The notes under the pieces: generated by a model | Told to the model about the DNA's origin: nothing | The model's database searches: none | What the model saw: the letters and a program-made list of their open reading frames with translations, nothing else | Position numbers and translations under genes: made by a program | NCBI GenBank assembly: GCA_004194705.1 | Contig: SADC01000335.1 | Location: 124,001-188,000 of the forward strand | DNA: 64,000 nucleotides | From: Ditylenchus dipsaci | Taxonomy: Eukaryota > Nematoda > Chromadorea > Rhabditida > Anguinidae | Direction of reading: 5' to 3' | Shown: in pieces, positions 53,216 through 64,000 of the stretch | Numbering within the stretch: position 1 is the first letter of the stretch | Layout of the letters: every line of letters begins with the position of its first letter

Positions 53216-53636
53216 CACATACATCTTTATATAGTGTTCACCGTCTGCAAGTGCTATTTTTTATATGTTAGACCAGGATAATTAGTTTTACGTTTTTTTT
53301 AACGGACAGATATGGCTGAGAAGAGGAGCATAACAGAGTGCGTTTTTAATTTAATGCAAAATACCGATGAAAATTTATTTGGATAGTAACTCAACCACCT
53401 GGATACCCTGTTTACTTAAAGAGTACTAAAACTGCCTGTAGGGTGCCCCAAACGCCTGAATGCTACACCATTCACCTGGAGTGTGAGCAAATGTCTCAAT
53501 CCCACCTCAACTATCCGGAAAGTTTGCGACTAGAAGGTATCCTGAATCAACTAGAAAATACAGCAATTTTTCGTGTTATTCTAATTTTTTTGATAAACTC
53601 TTACATTCCATATTATTAAGGGTTTAAGCTAAGTAC

Positions 53637-53800
53637 TCAATGGGAGCCGCACCCCCGCACTCCGCACTCCTGCGCAAATCTTCACTCCCGCGGTGCGGCG
53701 CCAGCGTGTACACAATAAGGCGACACATTTTTAGAGCCGCACTCCCGCGCTCTTTCATTCTGAGTGAGGCGATTTTTTATTCGGAGTGCGGCGCATCATC
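53637..53800. repeat. GC pocket of 'gccgcactcccgc' words
   Basis: Several direct and inverted copies of 'gc(c/g)gcactcc(c/g)c' in otherwise AT-rich DNA, resembling the arms of the word-built MITEs. Element boundaries were not found. Confidence 0.45.
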
Positions 53801-54159
53801 GTTGTTTCATTTTCTTATGCTCTTTTCGGCGCTCAAGTTATTTTTGAGTACAACTTTTACGCTTGTGGATCCTAACTGAAACTTTTAAGACTAAGGCTAC
53901 GATCTACAATTTTCGGAAAATTTGAAATTTTATATAGTAAGACAGAAAACCACCCTATCTCACCTAAAATCATGTGCTGAACACAGTTTGTTAATACCAA
54001 TATAGTGATTTCACTAGCCACAACACCTATAAGGGGATAGATACTTATTCTGAGGGAGCATCTGCCTACAAATCCCGGAAATATCAGTTTTTTATATGGG
54101 ATTGCAAACCATGATTTTTTCAATTTTATTGACTCAAACTAAAAACCTAGGATAGGTAC

Positions 54160-54510
54160 CCATGGTTCAGGTGGATGGATATCAAGCTGGATGGCCTAAA
54201 AATGAAATTTAAGTCAATTTTTTTACGTTCTTCATGCTCCAAAACCTGTTTTCTGGACTGATTGACATGCTGAAGATGGTTTGATAGTATTAAATGCTGT
54301 TTTGTAGGGTTTTTTAGTTTTGGGCAATAATTGATTTTGGTGAAATCAATTATTGCCTGAGACTGAAAAATACTCGAGAAAACGGCATTTTACCTCTATC
54401 AAACCATCTTCAGCGTGCCGAATCAGTCCAGAAAACAGGTTTTGGAACAAAAAAATGTGAAAAAAATTTTGATCCAAGTGGACGACCACTTGGTTTTAAT
54501 GGTCCAGACT
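54160..54510. mobile_element. foldback element C copy
   Basis: 'ctgttttctggactgattga', 'gctgaagatggtttgatagt' at the left, mirrored by 'atcaaaccatcttcagcgtg', 'cagtccagaaaacaggtttt' at the right, ending 'gtggacgaccacttggtttt'. The inner hairpin is 'caataattgatttt/ggtgaaatcaattattg'. Confidence 0.8.
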
Positions 54511-54612
54511 TTAGAGAAGGTGCCAGGTGGTTACCCTGCTCACCCTGAGTCTTACTGGTCTTTCACAGAATAGTTTATAATTGTTTTTCAAGAAACAATA
54601 ATGTCTGTTACC

Positions 54613-54684
54613 ACCAGGATTTGAGCCTGCAACCTCAAAAAGCGATCCTGAGAATCCATGCACTAAACCAAGTGGTCGACCACT
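54613..54684 (-). repeat. tRNA-like sequence in foldback C region
   Basis: The minus strand folds partly like a tRNA: acceptor ACCAC / GTGGT, A box TGGTTTAGTGCATGG, T arm CAGG-ctcaaat-CCTG. The downstream 'taacagacattattgtttct' resembles the segment after the B boxes at 50030 and 50298 ('tagcagacatcattttttct'). It is probably a tRNA-derived SINE. Confidence 0.55.
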
Positions 54685-54687
54685 TGG
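54668..54687. repeat. perfect 20-bp palindrome CCAAGTGGTCGACCACTTGG
   Basis: Exact dyad. Diverged forms (caagtggtcaaccacttgg, gtggacgaccacttggt, gtggacgaccacctggt) mark the ends of every foldback C copy between 50.9 and 56.3 kb. Confidence 0.85.
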
Positions 54688-54810
54688 ATCAAAATAAATT
54701 TTACGTTTTCGGGTTACAAAACAATTTTTCTGCACTAATTCGATCATGCTGAAGATGATTCTTTGCATCATACTTTTTTATAACTGTGAAAAAGGGCCCA
54801 CTAACAAGAA

Positions 54811-55360
54811 GATGTTGAACATAGTTTTGAATACTGGGGCCTACCGCATAAATAAACTCTGGTATGCATGCTTTTCATGCATCCAGAGTCACTTTCGAGT
54901 GATTTGTGTCTAAGGTATGTGGGTGTGCGCATCTCAACTCCAAGCCCCAAGCCCCCTGCGCCCCCGAAAAAGACGCAGGGGGCTTGAGAGTTAGAGATGC
55001 GCGCACTCACTTACTTAGACATGATCCGAGAAGCACTCTTGATAAAAAAAATGCATATAGAGTCTCTTTTTGCCACGGCCCAGTTAAAAAACATGGTGAG
55101 GCAGTCGAAGAATACATATATCTACTTTTCTATGTTTCTGTTTTAAAGCGGCTTTTTTATTCCGTTCCCTCCCATACAGGCTTGAGAGTTAGAGATGCGC
55201 GCACACACTTACCTTAGACATGATTCCGAGAAGTACTCTTGACCATAAAAAAAGCCAGAGCGAAGGATGACAGCATCAACAGAGAAGAGTCAAACTCTGC
55301 ATATAGAGTCTTTTTTTGCCACGGCTTAGTTGAAAAACATGGTGAGGCAGTCGAAGAATA
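54811..55360 (+). repeat. dispersed element D, copies 2 and partial 3
   Basis: 54811-55090 matches 4197-4480 in full. 55170-55360 repeats the right part (ttgagagttagagatgcgcg ... tgattccgagaagtactc ... catggtgaggcagtcgaaga). Confidence 0.75.
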
Positions 55361-55639
55361 TAGATATTCAAATTTATAATGTTCTGCCATAAAAGTGGCC
55401 CCCTTTTATTCCCTTCCCCTCCCAATACAGCCCTTAATCCCTTTTAAATTCAAAAGGCGCCAATTTAAATTTTTCAAATTTTGACTAAAAAACCATGACA
55501 CCCCCTGTGTTCGAAAATTTTTTTTTTCTCAGAACCAAAAAACAGCCGCTTTCTCATGAAATCGGGGTCGAGAAACACGAATATGAAGTTATCTCCTCCA
55601 CCTGATCAGTCCCCGTGGGGGGGTATTCTGAACTGCAAC

Positions 55640-56310
55640 CATGCCGTTTTCTCGAGCATTTTTATAGTTTGGTAAAAACGAGTTTTGTAAAGTCAATTTT
55701 ATCCAATACTCGAAAAATACCATGAAAAACCTTCTTTTTATATTATAAAGCTATCTTCAGCGTGTCCGAATCAGTCCAGAAAACAAGTTTTGGAACCCCA
55801 AAAAGTAAAAAAAAAAGTTTGATCCAAGTGGACGACCACTTAGTTTTGTTGTGCCAGGTAGTCGTACCCAGGTTGGAAAACTCAGGCAGTGTACTGGTAC
55901 CCGGGTAGTAATATTGTCGACTGGTAAAGAAATTTTAAATTTACAATGTTTTTCTATGATCCAACCTCAGTTTTCATAGATAATCTATGCACCCGACTAA
56001 ACCAAGTGGTCGTCCACTTGGATCGATTTTTTCAGGTTTTATGTTGCAAAATTGTTTTTTCTGGACTAATACGGGCAAGCTGAAAATGGTTTGATAATAG
56101 TGAAAATAGGTTTCTGGAATATTTTTGAGTATTGGGGAATAATTGATTTTACCAAAACTCTATTTCACCAAAACTCAAAAAATACTCGAGAAAATGGCAT
56201 TTTACCACTATCAAACCATCTTCAGCATGTCCGGATCAGTCCAGGAAACGGGTTTTGGAACATGAAAAACAAGAAAAAAAATTTGCTCCAGGTGGACGAC
56301 CACCTGGTTT
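55640..56310. mobile_element. two foldback C copies
   Basis: 55640-55860 is a right-half copy; 55990-56310 is a complete one (ccaagtggtcgtccacttgg ... gctgaaaatggtttgataat ... tatcaaaccatcttcagcat ... ggacgaccacctggtttgg). A pricing-like run of 'ggtacccaggt(a/g)gt' words precedes each, as at 50450 and 50790. Confidence 0.7.
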
Positions 56311-56399
56311 GGTTGGTGCGTGGATAACCAGTAGGGTTAAGGCTGAATTATCGAAAAACTGTTAAAATAACAGAAGTTCTTCACAAGACAAAAAAGATA

Positions 56400-56515
56400 A
56401 ATTTGAAAATAATTTTGTGAGCAATTGACCTGTGGAGCAATTGACCTGTGACCAATTGACCGTGAATCAATTGACCGTGGATCAATTGACCGTGGACCAA
56501 TTGACCTAGAGCCGA
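56400..56515. repeat. 'gaccaattgaccgtg' tandem words
   Basis: Six copies of a 15-bp 'caattgaccgtgga(c/t)' word (56417-56510), abutting the truncated foldback F at 56513. Confidence 0.75.
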
Positions 56516-56950
56516 ATTTATTCATAACTTTTTTGTTTCGAATAAAAAAGGCTGAAAACAGTTTTTTGACTATATTTCATGCCCCTTAACATATCCACAT
56601 TAACAAAAATCCTACTTTGCTGAAATAGAGCTTCGGACAATTGCTGTATATCACCTCGGCGATAGTAAAATACTCAATATTTTTTAAATTTGCTACTGCT
56701 ATGGTTATATCTAGCAACTATCCGAAGCTCCATTTTAACAAAGTTCAAATTTTTTTAACGTGAATATGTTAAGCGGCATGAAATATAATCAAAAAACTGT
56801 TTTCAGCCTTTTTTATTCAAAAACAAAAAATTATGAATGAATTCAGTATGAACATTTTTTATGGTATATCAAAGAAGGTATATCATGATACTTATGAAAT
56901 AAGGTATAATTTTAGACCTCATTTATTAAGGTCTACTACTTGATCTAATT
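56513..56950. mobile_element. foldback element F, left-truncated copy
   Basis: Starts inside the left arm (aatttattcataacttttttg) and runs through the loop and the right arm to 'aggtctactacttgatctaa'. Confidence 0.8.
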
Positions 56951-57929
56951 CTTTCTTGGCGTCAAAGCGCTGGGAAGTGGCCCAAACCACGTGGCACACC
57001 GGAACAACCAATATGGGACCAAACAACGTGAGACACCCGAACCACTAACTAATATCGGCGCCAAACCACCAGGATGGGGCTCAATTTTTTCGTAATTTTT
57101 GATGTTCAAGCTTGTTGAATTACTAAAATGTCTTGGCGATTCATTTATTTAATCATTTTTGTTTTTAAATGGAAACAGTTCTGTTAACTTGTTTTTTTGA
57201 AATATCTTGTATTATTCTGTTTTTACAAAAAAATAAAATAAGAGAGCAAAACGGTTTCTTTTAAAGCCAATTTAAAAACAAGTAGGAGTAAAAAGTGGCT
57301 AGAATCGTATACAAGAAAAAAAATTCGATGGTTGATCCATTATTTTAATTAAAAAACAACTCTGTTCAATTTGCTTGTCTCTTAAAGAAATGTCTGTGTT
57401 ATGGAGTTTTTAATAAAAGTTTAAAAATAGGCAGCTATAAATAGATGCAAAAGTTATTTAGTCAAAAAAATTATCTTTTTTGTATGGTTTTAGTCTACTT
57501 TTAGTGCTTGGTTGGTTAAGATGCTCGCACTCACTTATCTCAGATATGATTCCGAACATACCTAATAGACATACCTTAGACATACCTAATAGACAATTCT
57601 CTGTGCGAGTGGCATTCGGCATAGTGCGAAAGTTAAAGCATTGAACGATGTCATTTTTATCAATCGCAAAATAGAGGTAGTAAGTGACAGTAAATACTGC
57701 TGGAAGCGATTGCAATTGATTACTTGATCATTCTTGGCCCTCGAGAGTTTGCATATTTGTGTTTCTCGACCCGGATTTTTCGAGGAAATTAGGAAATACG
57801 GAAATAATCATCAGATTTTGTGAAAGTGAAAAAATTTTTTGGATTTGCCTTGGTCCCAAGGTAAAATTTTAGAAAAATTTGAAAAAAAATATTTTTTAAA
57901 TTGGCGCCTTTTGAATTTTAAAGGGATTA

Positions 57930-58290
57930 AGGCTATATTGGAGGAAAGGGAATAAAAGGTTGCCAGTTTATGGCAGAACAATAGAAAAGTAAATATATGT
58001 ATTCTTCGACTGCCTCACCATGTTTTTCAACTGGGCCGTGGCAAAAAAGACTATATACGCCTTTTTGATCAAGAGTACTTCTCGAATCATGTCTAAGTAA
58101 GTGAGTGCGCGCATCTCTAACTCTCAAGCCCTCTGCGCCCCCTTCGGGGGCTTGGAAGGCTTGGGGGCTTAGAGTTGAGATGCGCACACCCACATAGCTT
58201 AGACACAAATCACTCGAAATGACTCTGGATGCATGAAAAAGCATGCATACCAGAGTTTTATTTATGCGGTAGGCCCCAGTTAACAAAACT
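57930..58290 (-). repeat. dispersed element D, inverted copy
   Basis: Reverse-orientation copy of 4197-4480, including 'ctctgcgcccccttcggggg' at its centre and 'gttttatttatgcggtaggc' at its end. Confidence 0.75.
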
Positions 58291-58734
58291 ATTTGGAATT
58301 TCATCTTTTCTGGCTTAACAGAGTATATAATAAGTCAAAAAATGACCAAAACCACGGGGGGGGATGACAAGTAAAAATAGAACAGGAACCACAGGCGAAC
58401 CAAGCGAACCAAAATTTTTTTTAAAAATGCCCTTCCTACACTTTTTTCCAGTATTCAAAACTATTTCAACATTCTTTTTGTTGTAGGGCCATGTGTGATT
58501 AGTGCCCTTTTATTCCCTCCCCACCCATTCAGCCCTTAATCCCTTTAAATTCAAAAAGCGCTAATTTAAAAAATATTTTTTTTCAAATTTTTCTAAAAAT
58601 TTTACTTTGGGGGAACAAGCAATCCCAAAAAATCTTTTTCACTTTCACAGAATCTGATGATCATTTCCCGCAAAAAATCCGGTCGAGAACACGAATATGC
58701 AATCGGTTTTTAAAAATCACCTCGAAAGTTCACC

Positions 58735-59125
58735 ACCTCGCTATAGTAATATTTTACTATCGCTGGTGATATACAGCAATTGTCCGAAACTCTATTTTAG
58801 CAAAGTATGTTTTTTGTTAATGTGGATATGTTAGGGATATGAATATAGTTAAAAATTGTTTTCAGCATTTTTTATTCAAAAACAAATAATTCAGTATGAA
58901 CATCTTTTATGATATATCATTGAAGGTGTAATGATGATACCTTATAAAATAAGGTATAATTCTAGACCTTATTTTTAAGGTCTGATATTTGATCTTATTA
59001 GTCTAGGTCAGCATGGACCACCTTGTCTGCATTTTTATGAGTAAAAGAAGCTTATCTGAATAGGCATTTCAAAATACTAGCAAATATGAGCAAAATTAGT
59101 TATTAAACTGGTAACGAAATCGGCC
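58735..59125. mobile_element. foldback element F, right half
   Basis: Begins in the loop region (gctggtgatatacagcaattgtccg) and follows the right arm to 'gcaaaattagttattaaact'. Confidence 0.8.
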
Positions 59126-59129
59126 TCTT

Positions 59130-62050
59130 TGCACCAATTTTTAAATTCATGGTTGGTATGTAACTATGCACTTCGAATCGAAAAATTCCCGCATGATTAT
59201 ATAGAATTTAATCATTTATGCCTGAATAAATTTTCGAAGAAACGGATTGTGTTCTGTGGAATTGTCATTATAAGACTGAAATAATTGATTTTTTTAATGA
59301 AAAAAGCAGTCTCAAAAGAGTTATGATTCGTAAAGTTCGAGATTTTGACAACATTCGAAGATAAGTTTAGAAGATTTTATGGCTCCATGGACTTTTATTT
59401 TAATTTTCTAATTATTGCTTTCAAATTTCACTATCCGTATCTTCTAAAAATGATAACTTCTGCTTGAATTAATTGCTTGACCAGCTTTTGAATATGTAAA
59501 CCTTGATAATTAAGGTCTTTCTCAAGGATTTTAAAAAATTAATTTTTTGATTTTCGAGTCACTTTTTGAAACTTTGAAAAAAAAATTCAAAAGACGGAAG
59601 AGGTCAAGGAAAGAAATGCAAAGATTGTTGTTAGATTGACATGTTTGCATACACTGAGAGATGAAGTTTTTTTTGTATAAATTCAGACAAAGATTATCAA
59701 AAATTCAGGGGAAAAACTAGCTATCTATGCATATTACGCAAAAATTTATTCACTGTATATATTTAGTCATAAAATACCCTGGAAGTATCTCGATTGTCCA
59801 ACTTGTAGACTGGCTGCATTGAATATCTAAATTGTATATCTTAAAGCAAGAAAAGTGATTCTTTTTGTGAAGAGAAACAGAAGACTAGTATAGATCCTGC
59901 TAACTGAACCCACAATGCAATTTACTACTATCAGTGATAAAACCGGATCTTTTTACAGTATTTATACTGTGTCTGTTAATTAAATACAGCATCGAACAAT
60001 AGTTTTTTTCCCCAAAGTTCAGGTGAAATTCCCATACTTTTTGCCTATCCTGCCTATCCTGAAGTTGAAGAAAATACACTATTGGTCCGATGGTCTGATT
60101 CTTCGATAAATCAATTCTGAATATACCATTCGACTCAAATAGTCGATTAAGTAAGTGAAAAATACAACAGCAATATATTTGATGAAGTGAAAAAAAAGAT
60201 TGTGATCATTTCAAGGTTGCTCAAACCAAAGGTCGAAAACATGAAATGGTGAGATTGGTATAAAAATATACTACCGTATTTTCTCTAATAGCTCACCCGG
60301 GTGAGTTATTTTTCAACCTCCCTTAGGGGGATGAGTAATTAGAAAGTCAAGTTATTTTTCAATCGGTTGTCTCCGAGAATGCCGGATTTTTTTTCACCAA
60401 AGCAGACCTTACCAAAATTTTCTTCACGGTCCTCGTTTCTAAACCACCAACCCCTCATCTAGTCTTTTCGTAAATAATCGGAAAAAGTCGGTTGTATTTC
60501 CCCTCTCCATGAGAGGCTCATTTTCTTGCTCTTACTTCACATCGCAGTTGCACTGGCAGTGACCTGTTTTACCGCATATCGCGCTTCCGTCAGGTCAAAT
60601 AAAATTTCGGCAATCTGCCTATTTTCTCAAAAGGGACATGCTCATCTGTTCAAAATTAGTTTCTTTTCCTAATAGTTGATTTTTAATTGATTTCCAAAGG
60701 CGAAAATACAATAAGGGCTGTTTGCGATGCTAAACCGGACTTTACACTCAGAAATGGCCAGAAATTACAGATGGTTCCCAGAGTTTTAAAAATCTAGGGG
60801 TGTTTAAAGGAACATGCTCGCGCCGATGGAATATTTCAAAAGGCAGGTACCAGGTCAATTCAATAAATTGTTTGAGTACCCTCTCGTCATAAGTGATAAA
60901 AATCACTGTCACCGATGAACAGCATCGTTGGCTTACCAGTAATAGCAGCGGCGTATTGTCGAAATCGGTCGGCAGTTCAATTCCGATTGAAAGCATTATT
61001 TTCCTAGACTTGTACAAAAATGCGACATTTTTAATTATCGTTTAAATTTAGGTATGAAACATAAAATAGTGGTACTGGTGTAAAATATAGCGAATACAAA
61101 ACTTAAGTGAAGGTAATGTCCTGACTGTCAAAAAGCCATTCTATATAACGACTCTTGCCTCTATAGCCATTTGAAATACTCATCTCACACGAAAATCCCC
61201 ATGCGAATGTCCGATAAATTTTTTCTGTCAGATCATTTTTGTCTGAGCGGAATTCGAAATCTGGATGCGATTTTTTATGTTAAAGCAGTTTTACATGCAA
61301 ATCGACCACGCTGACACGAATATGATGTTAAAACTAAAGGTTTTCTCAGCAAAAAAAATTATCGGGAATTGGCGTGGAAATTTCGTGTGAGATGCAGAAT
61401 TTAAATGACTACGTCCTCCACGCAAACCACCCCCTTCCCCCACCCTGGTACCCAAATTTTTCTGGCTAACTTGCTCAGCTGTTCACGCTGAATCAGAATC
61501 TGCAACAAAAATGAGGTCGGGTTATTTAAAAAAATTAAGAAATTGTCATTTTCACAAAATTTCGCATTTTGGAAAAACCGCTTTTTTCAAAAAAATCTGT
61601 GGTTTTAGACTAAAATCGTTCTTTGTGACTTTATCATTGTCTCAGAAAGTCTTTTTAAGATTTACCACAGCTTCCCCCCCCCTCCCTAAACTTTTCAGGT
61701 ATGGAATGGTTGGAGATACTTTCAAACTGTTACAGGTATTTGTGTGTATAGTTGCTGTGGCTGAGGTGATATGAGTTCATTTGATGGTTTGAAATGATTA
61801 AGGCTGTTTAAAATCGTTTAAACCATAACTGACATAGTGGTTTGGTGTGGTGGATGTGGAGTTGTTTTCAATAGTTTGGATGCCTTTTAAAACATTGTTC
61901 GAACTCCTTGGTAATGGTAAAATCAGTCCGCAGTTTGTACAACATGTCCAAATCAAACCTGAGAAAAAATTTAGCATAAAATTTTGCCATAGGATAGGCG
62001 AAAGTATGCATGAACTTAGAGTTTTACAACAAAATAAAGGTCACAATGGA
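59130..62050. other. no supported gene; one MITE tip
   Basis: 60274 starts CCGTATTTTCTCTAATAG after TA, then the palindrome gctcacccgggtgagt: left end of a CCGTA-family element without a found partner. The minus frame 60748-61017 (89 codons) has no motif. 61511-61774 and 61847-62065 (+) are unsupported. Confidence 0.5.
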
Positions 62051-62056
62051 CACAAA

Positions 62057-64000
62057 AAGCGTTAAAATACCTTTAACACAGGTACATAACGTCTTGATCA
62101 TCGACTTTGCTTGTAGTAAAAATACCTTTAACACAGGTACATAACGTCTTGATCATCGACTTTGCTTGTAGTAAAAAAACCTTAAACACAGGTACATATC
62201 GTCATTGATCATCGACTTTGCTGTAGTAAAAATACCTTCAACACAGGTACACAACGTCTTGATCATCGACTTTGCTTGTAGTAAAAATACCTTTAACACA
62301 GGTACATAACGTCTTGATCATCGACTTTGTTGTAGTAAAATACCTTAAACACAGGTACATATCGTCTTGATCATCGACTTGCTTGTAGTAAAAATACCTC
62401 ACACAGGTACACACGTCTGATCATCGACTTTGCTTGTAGTAAAAATACCTTCAACACAGGTACACAACGTCTCGATTATCCACTTGTTTGTACAAAAACA
62501 CCTTGAACACAGGTACATAATGTCTGATCATTCGACTTTGCTTGTAGTAAAAATACCTTTAACACAGGTACATGACGTCTTGATCATCGACTTTGCTGTA
62601 AGGAAAATACATTGATCACAGATACATAATTCTTGATCATCGACTTTGCTTGTAGTAAAAATAACTTCAACACAGGTAAACAACGTCTTGATCATCGACT
62701 TTGCTTGCAAGTGAAAATACCTTCAACACAGGTACACAACGTCTTGATTATCCACTCGGTTGTACTGAAAATACTTTCAACACAGTACATAACGTCTTGA
62801 TCATCGACTTTGCTTGTAGTGAAAATACTTCAACACAGGAACAACGTCTTGATTAACCATTGGTTTGTACAGAAAATACCTTCAACACAGGTACACAACG
62901 TCCTTGTTATCCACTTGTTTGTACACAGAAAACACCTTGAACACAGGTACACAACGTCTTGATCATCGACTTCGCTCTAGGAAAAATACCTTGGACACAG
63001 GTACATGACGCTTGATCATCGACTGCTCTCGTAAGGAGAAAATACCTTGAGCGCAGGTACATATCGTTTGATCATCGACTTCGCTTTAGTAAAAATACCT
63101 TAACACAACATAACGTCTTTGATCAATCGACTTTGCTGTAGTAAAAATACCTTAAACACAGGTACATAACGTCTTAATCATGACTTTGCTTGTAGTAAAA
63201 ATACCTTCAACACAGGTACAACAACGTCTTGATCATCGACTTGCTTGTAGTAAAAATACCTTCAACACAGGCACACAACGTCTCGATTATCCACTTGGTT
63301 TGTACAAAAACACCTTGAACACAGGTACATAAATGTATTGATCATCGACTTTGCTCTTAGTAAAAATACCTTTAACACAGGTCAAACTCTGATCATCGAC
63401 TTTGCTTTAGTAAAAATACTTTAACACAGGTACATAACGTCTTGATCATCGACTTTGCTTGTAGTAAAATACCTTAAACACAGGTACATATCCTTCTGAT
63501 CACGACTTTGCTGAGTAAAAATACCTTTAACACAGGTACATGACGTCTTTATCATCGACTTTGCTCGTAAGAAAATACATTGAACACAGTACATAATGTC
63601 TTGATCATCGACTTTGCTTGTAGTAAAAATACTTAACACAGGTACATACGTCTTGATCATCGACTTTGCTTGTAGTAAAAATACCTTCACACAGGTACAC
63701 AACGTATTGATCATCGACTTGCTTGTAGTAAAAATACCTTCAAGACAGGTACACACGTCTCGATTATCCACTTAGTTTGTACAGAAAACACCTTGAACAA
63801 GTACATAATGTATTGATCATCGACTTTGCTTTAGTTAAAATACTTCAACACAGGTACATGACGTCTTGATCATCGACTTGCTCGTAAGGAAAATACATTG
63901 AACACAGTACATAATGTCTTGATCATCGACTTTGCTGTATAAAATACCTTTAACACAGGTACATAACGCTTGATCATGACTTTGCTTGTAGTAAAAATAC
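62057..64000. repeat. 55-bp minisatellite, runs off the window
   Basis: About 35 copies of a 55-bp unit: gtagtaaaaatacctttaac / acaggtacataacgtcttga / tcatcgactttgctt. A variant unit (attatccacttggtttgtac, then aaaacaccttgaac) recurs every several copies, giving a loose higher-order pattern. Many copies lack one or two single bases. The period is not a multiple of 3, and frames shift from unit to unit, so it is noncoding. Confidence 0.95.

Noticed and set aside
60748..61017. 89-codon minus frame
   Set aside because: No recognisable family and no splice or leader signals; I could not support it.
62430..63771. Repeat array as a CRISPR or as a repeat-protein gene
   Set aside because: Units are contiguous with no unique spacers; the 55-bp period changes frame each unit; the genome is eukaryotic.

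Overview
This window is eukaryotic and almost certainly from a nematode. Four things point there: a spliced-leader (SL1-like) RNA gene at about 45.28 kb; a chemoreceptor of the nematode-specific Srh family (7.06-8.03 kb, minus); a divergent nuclear hormone receptor with short introns and TTTCAG-type acceptors (14.8-23.6 kb, minus); and several genes with a TTTTCAG acceptor a few bases to about 40 bases before the ATG, as expected for trans-splicing. The DNA is AT-rich, gene-poor and crowded with transposon debris.

Layout. 0-7 kb: repeats only, including a pogo-like end pair, a 10-bp-period minisatellite, an 830-bp foldback with another element in its centre, and a 103-bp MITE with a perfect 9-bp target duplication. 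7.06-8.03: Srh receptor with one missing base. 11.19-12.48: two-exon secreted Kunitz protein. 14.77-23.62: nuclear receptor in about 12 exons, its introns loaded with MITEs and one hAT-like element. 24.89-27.42: a MULE transposon with ~220-bp TIRs, 9-bp TSD and a multi-exon transposase relic. 28.5-30.3: broken Ty3/gypsy-like gag-protease. 32.37-33.07: secreted protein with an internal ~100-residue duplication. 34-36.5: MULE relic plus a pogo/Tigger-like relic carrying three nested MITEs. 36.95 and 38.07-38.61: a broken and an intact copy of another secreted helical protein. 39.5-44: pogo-, Harbinger- and hAT-like MITEs. 44.1-45.2: giant foldbacks, then the SL RNA gene. 47.0: hAT transposase relic. 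48.03-48.15: first exon of a uracil-phosphoribosyltransferase-like gene. 49.8-59.1: nested foldback elements with tRNA-like segments. 62.06-end: a 55-bp minisatellite running off the window.

Two general points. First, at least three otherwise good genes are broken only by single missing bases in homopolymer runs. That is more like residual long-read error than decay, so their 'frameshifts' should be treated with caution. Second, many unrelated MITE families here build their terminal inverted repeats from tandem copies of a short word. I see no operon; the protein genes look like independent units (receptor, protease inhibitor, transcription factor, secreted proteins) set in repeat-rich intergenic DNA.
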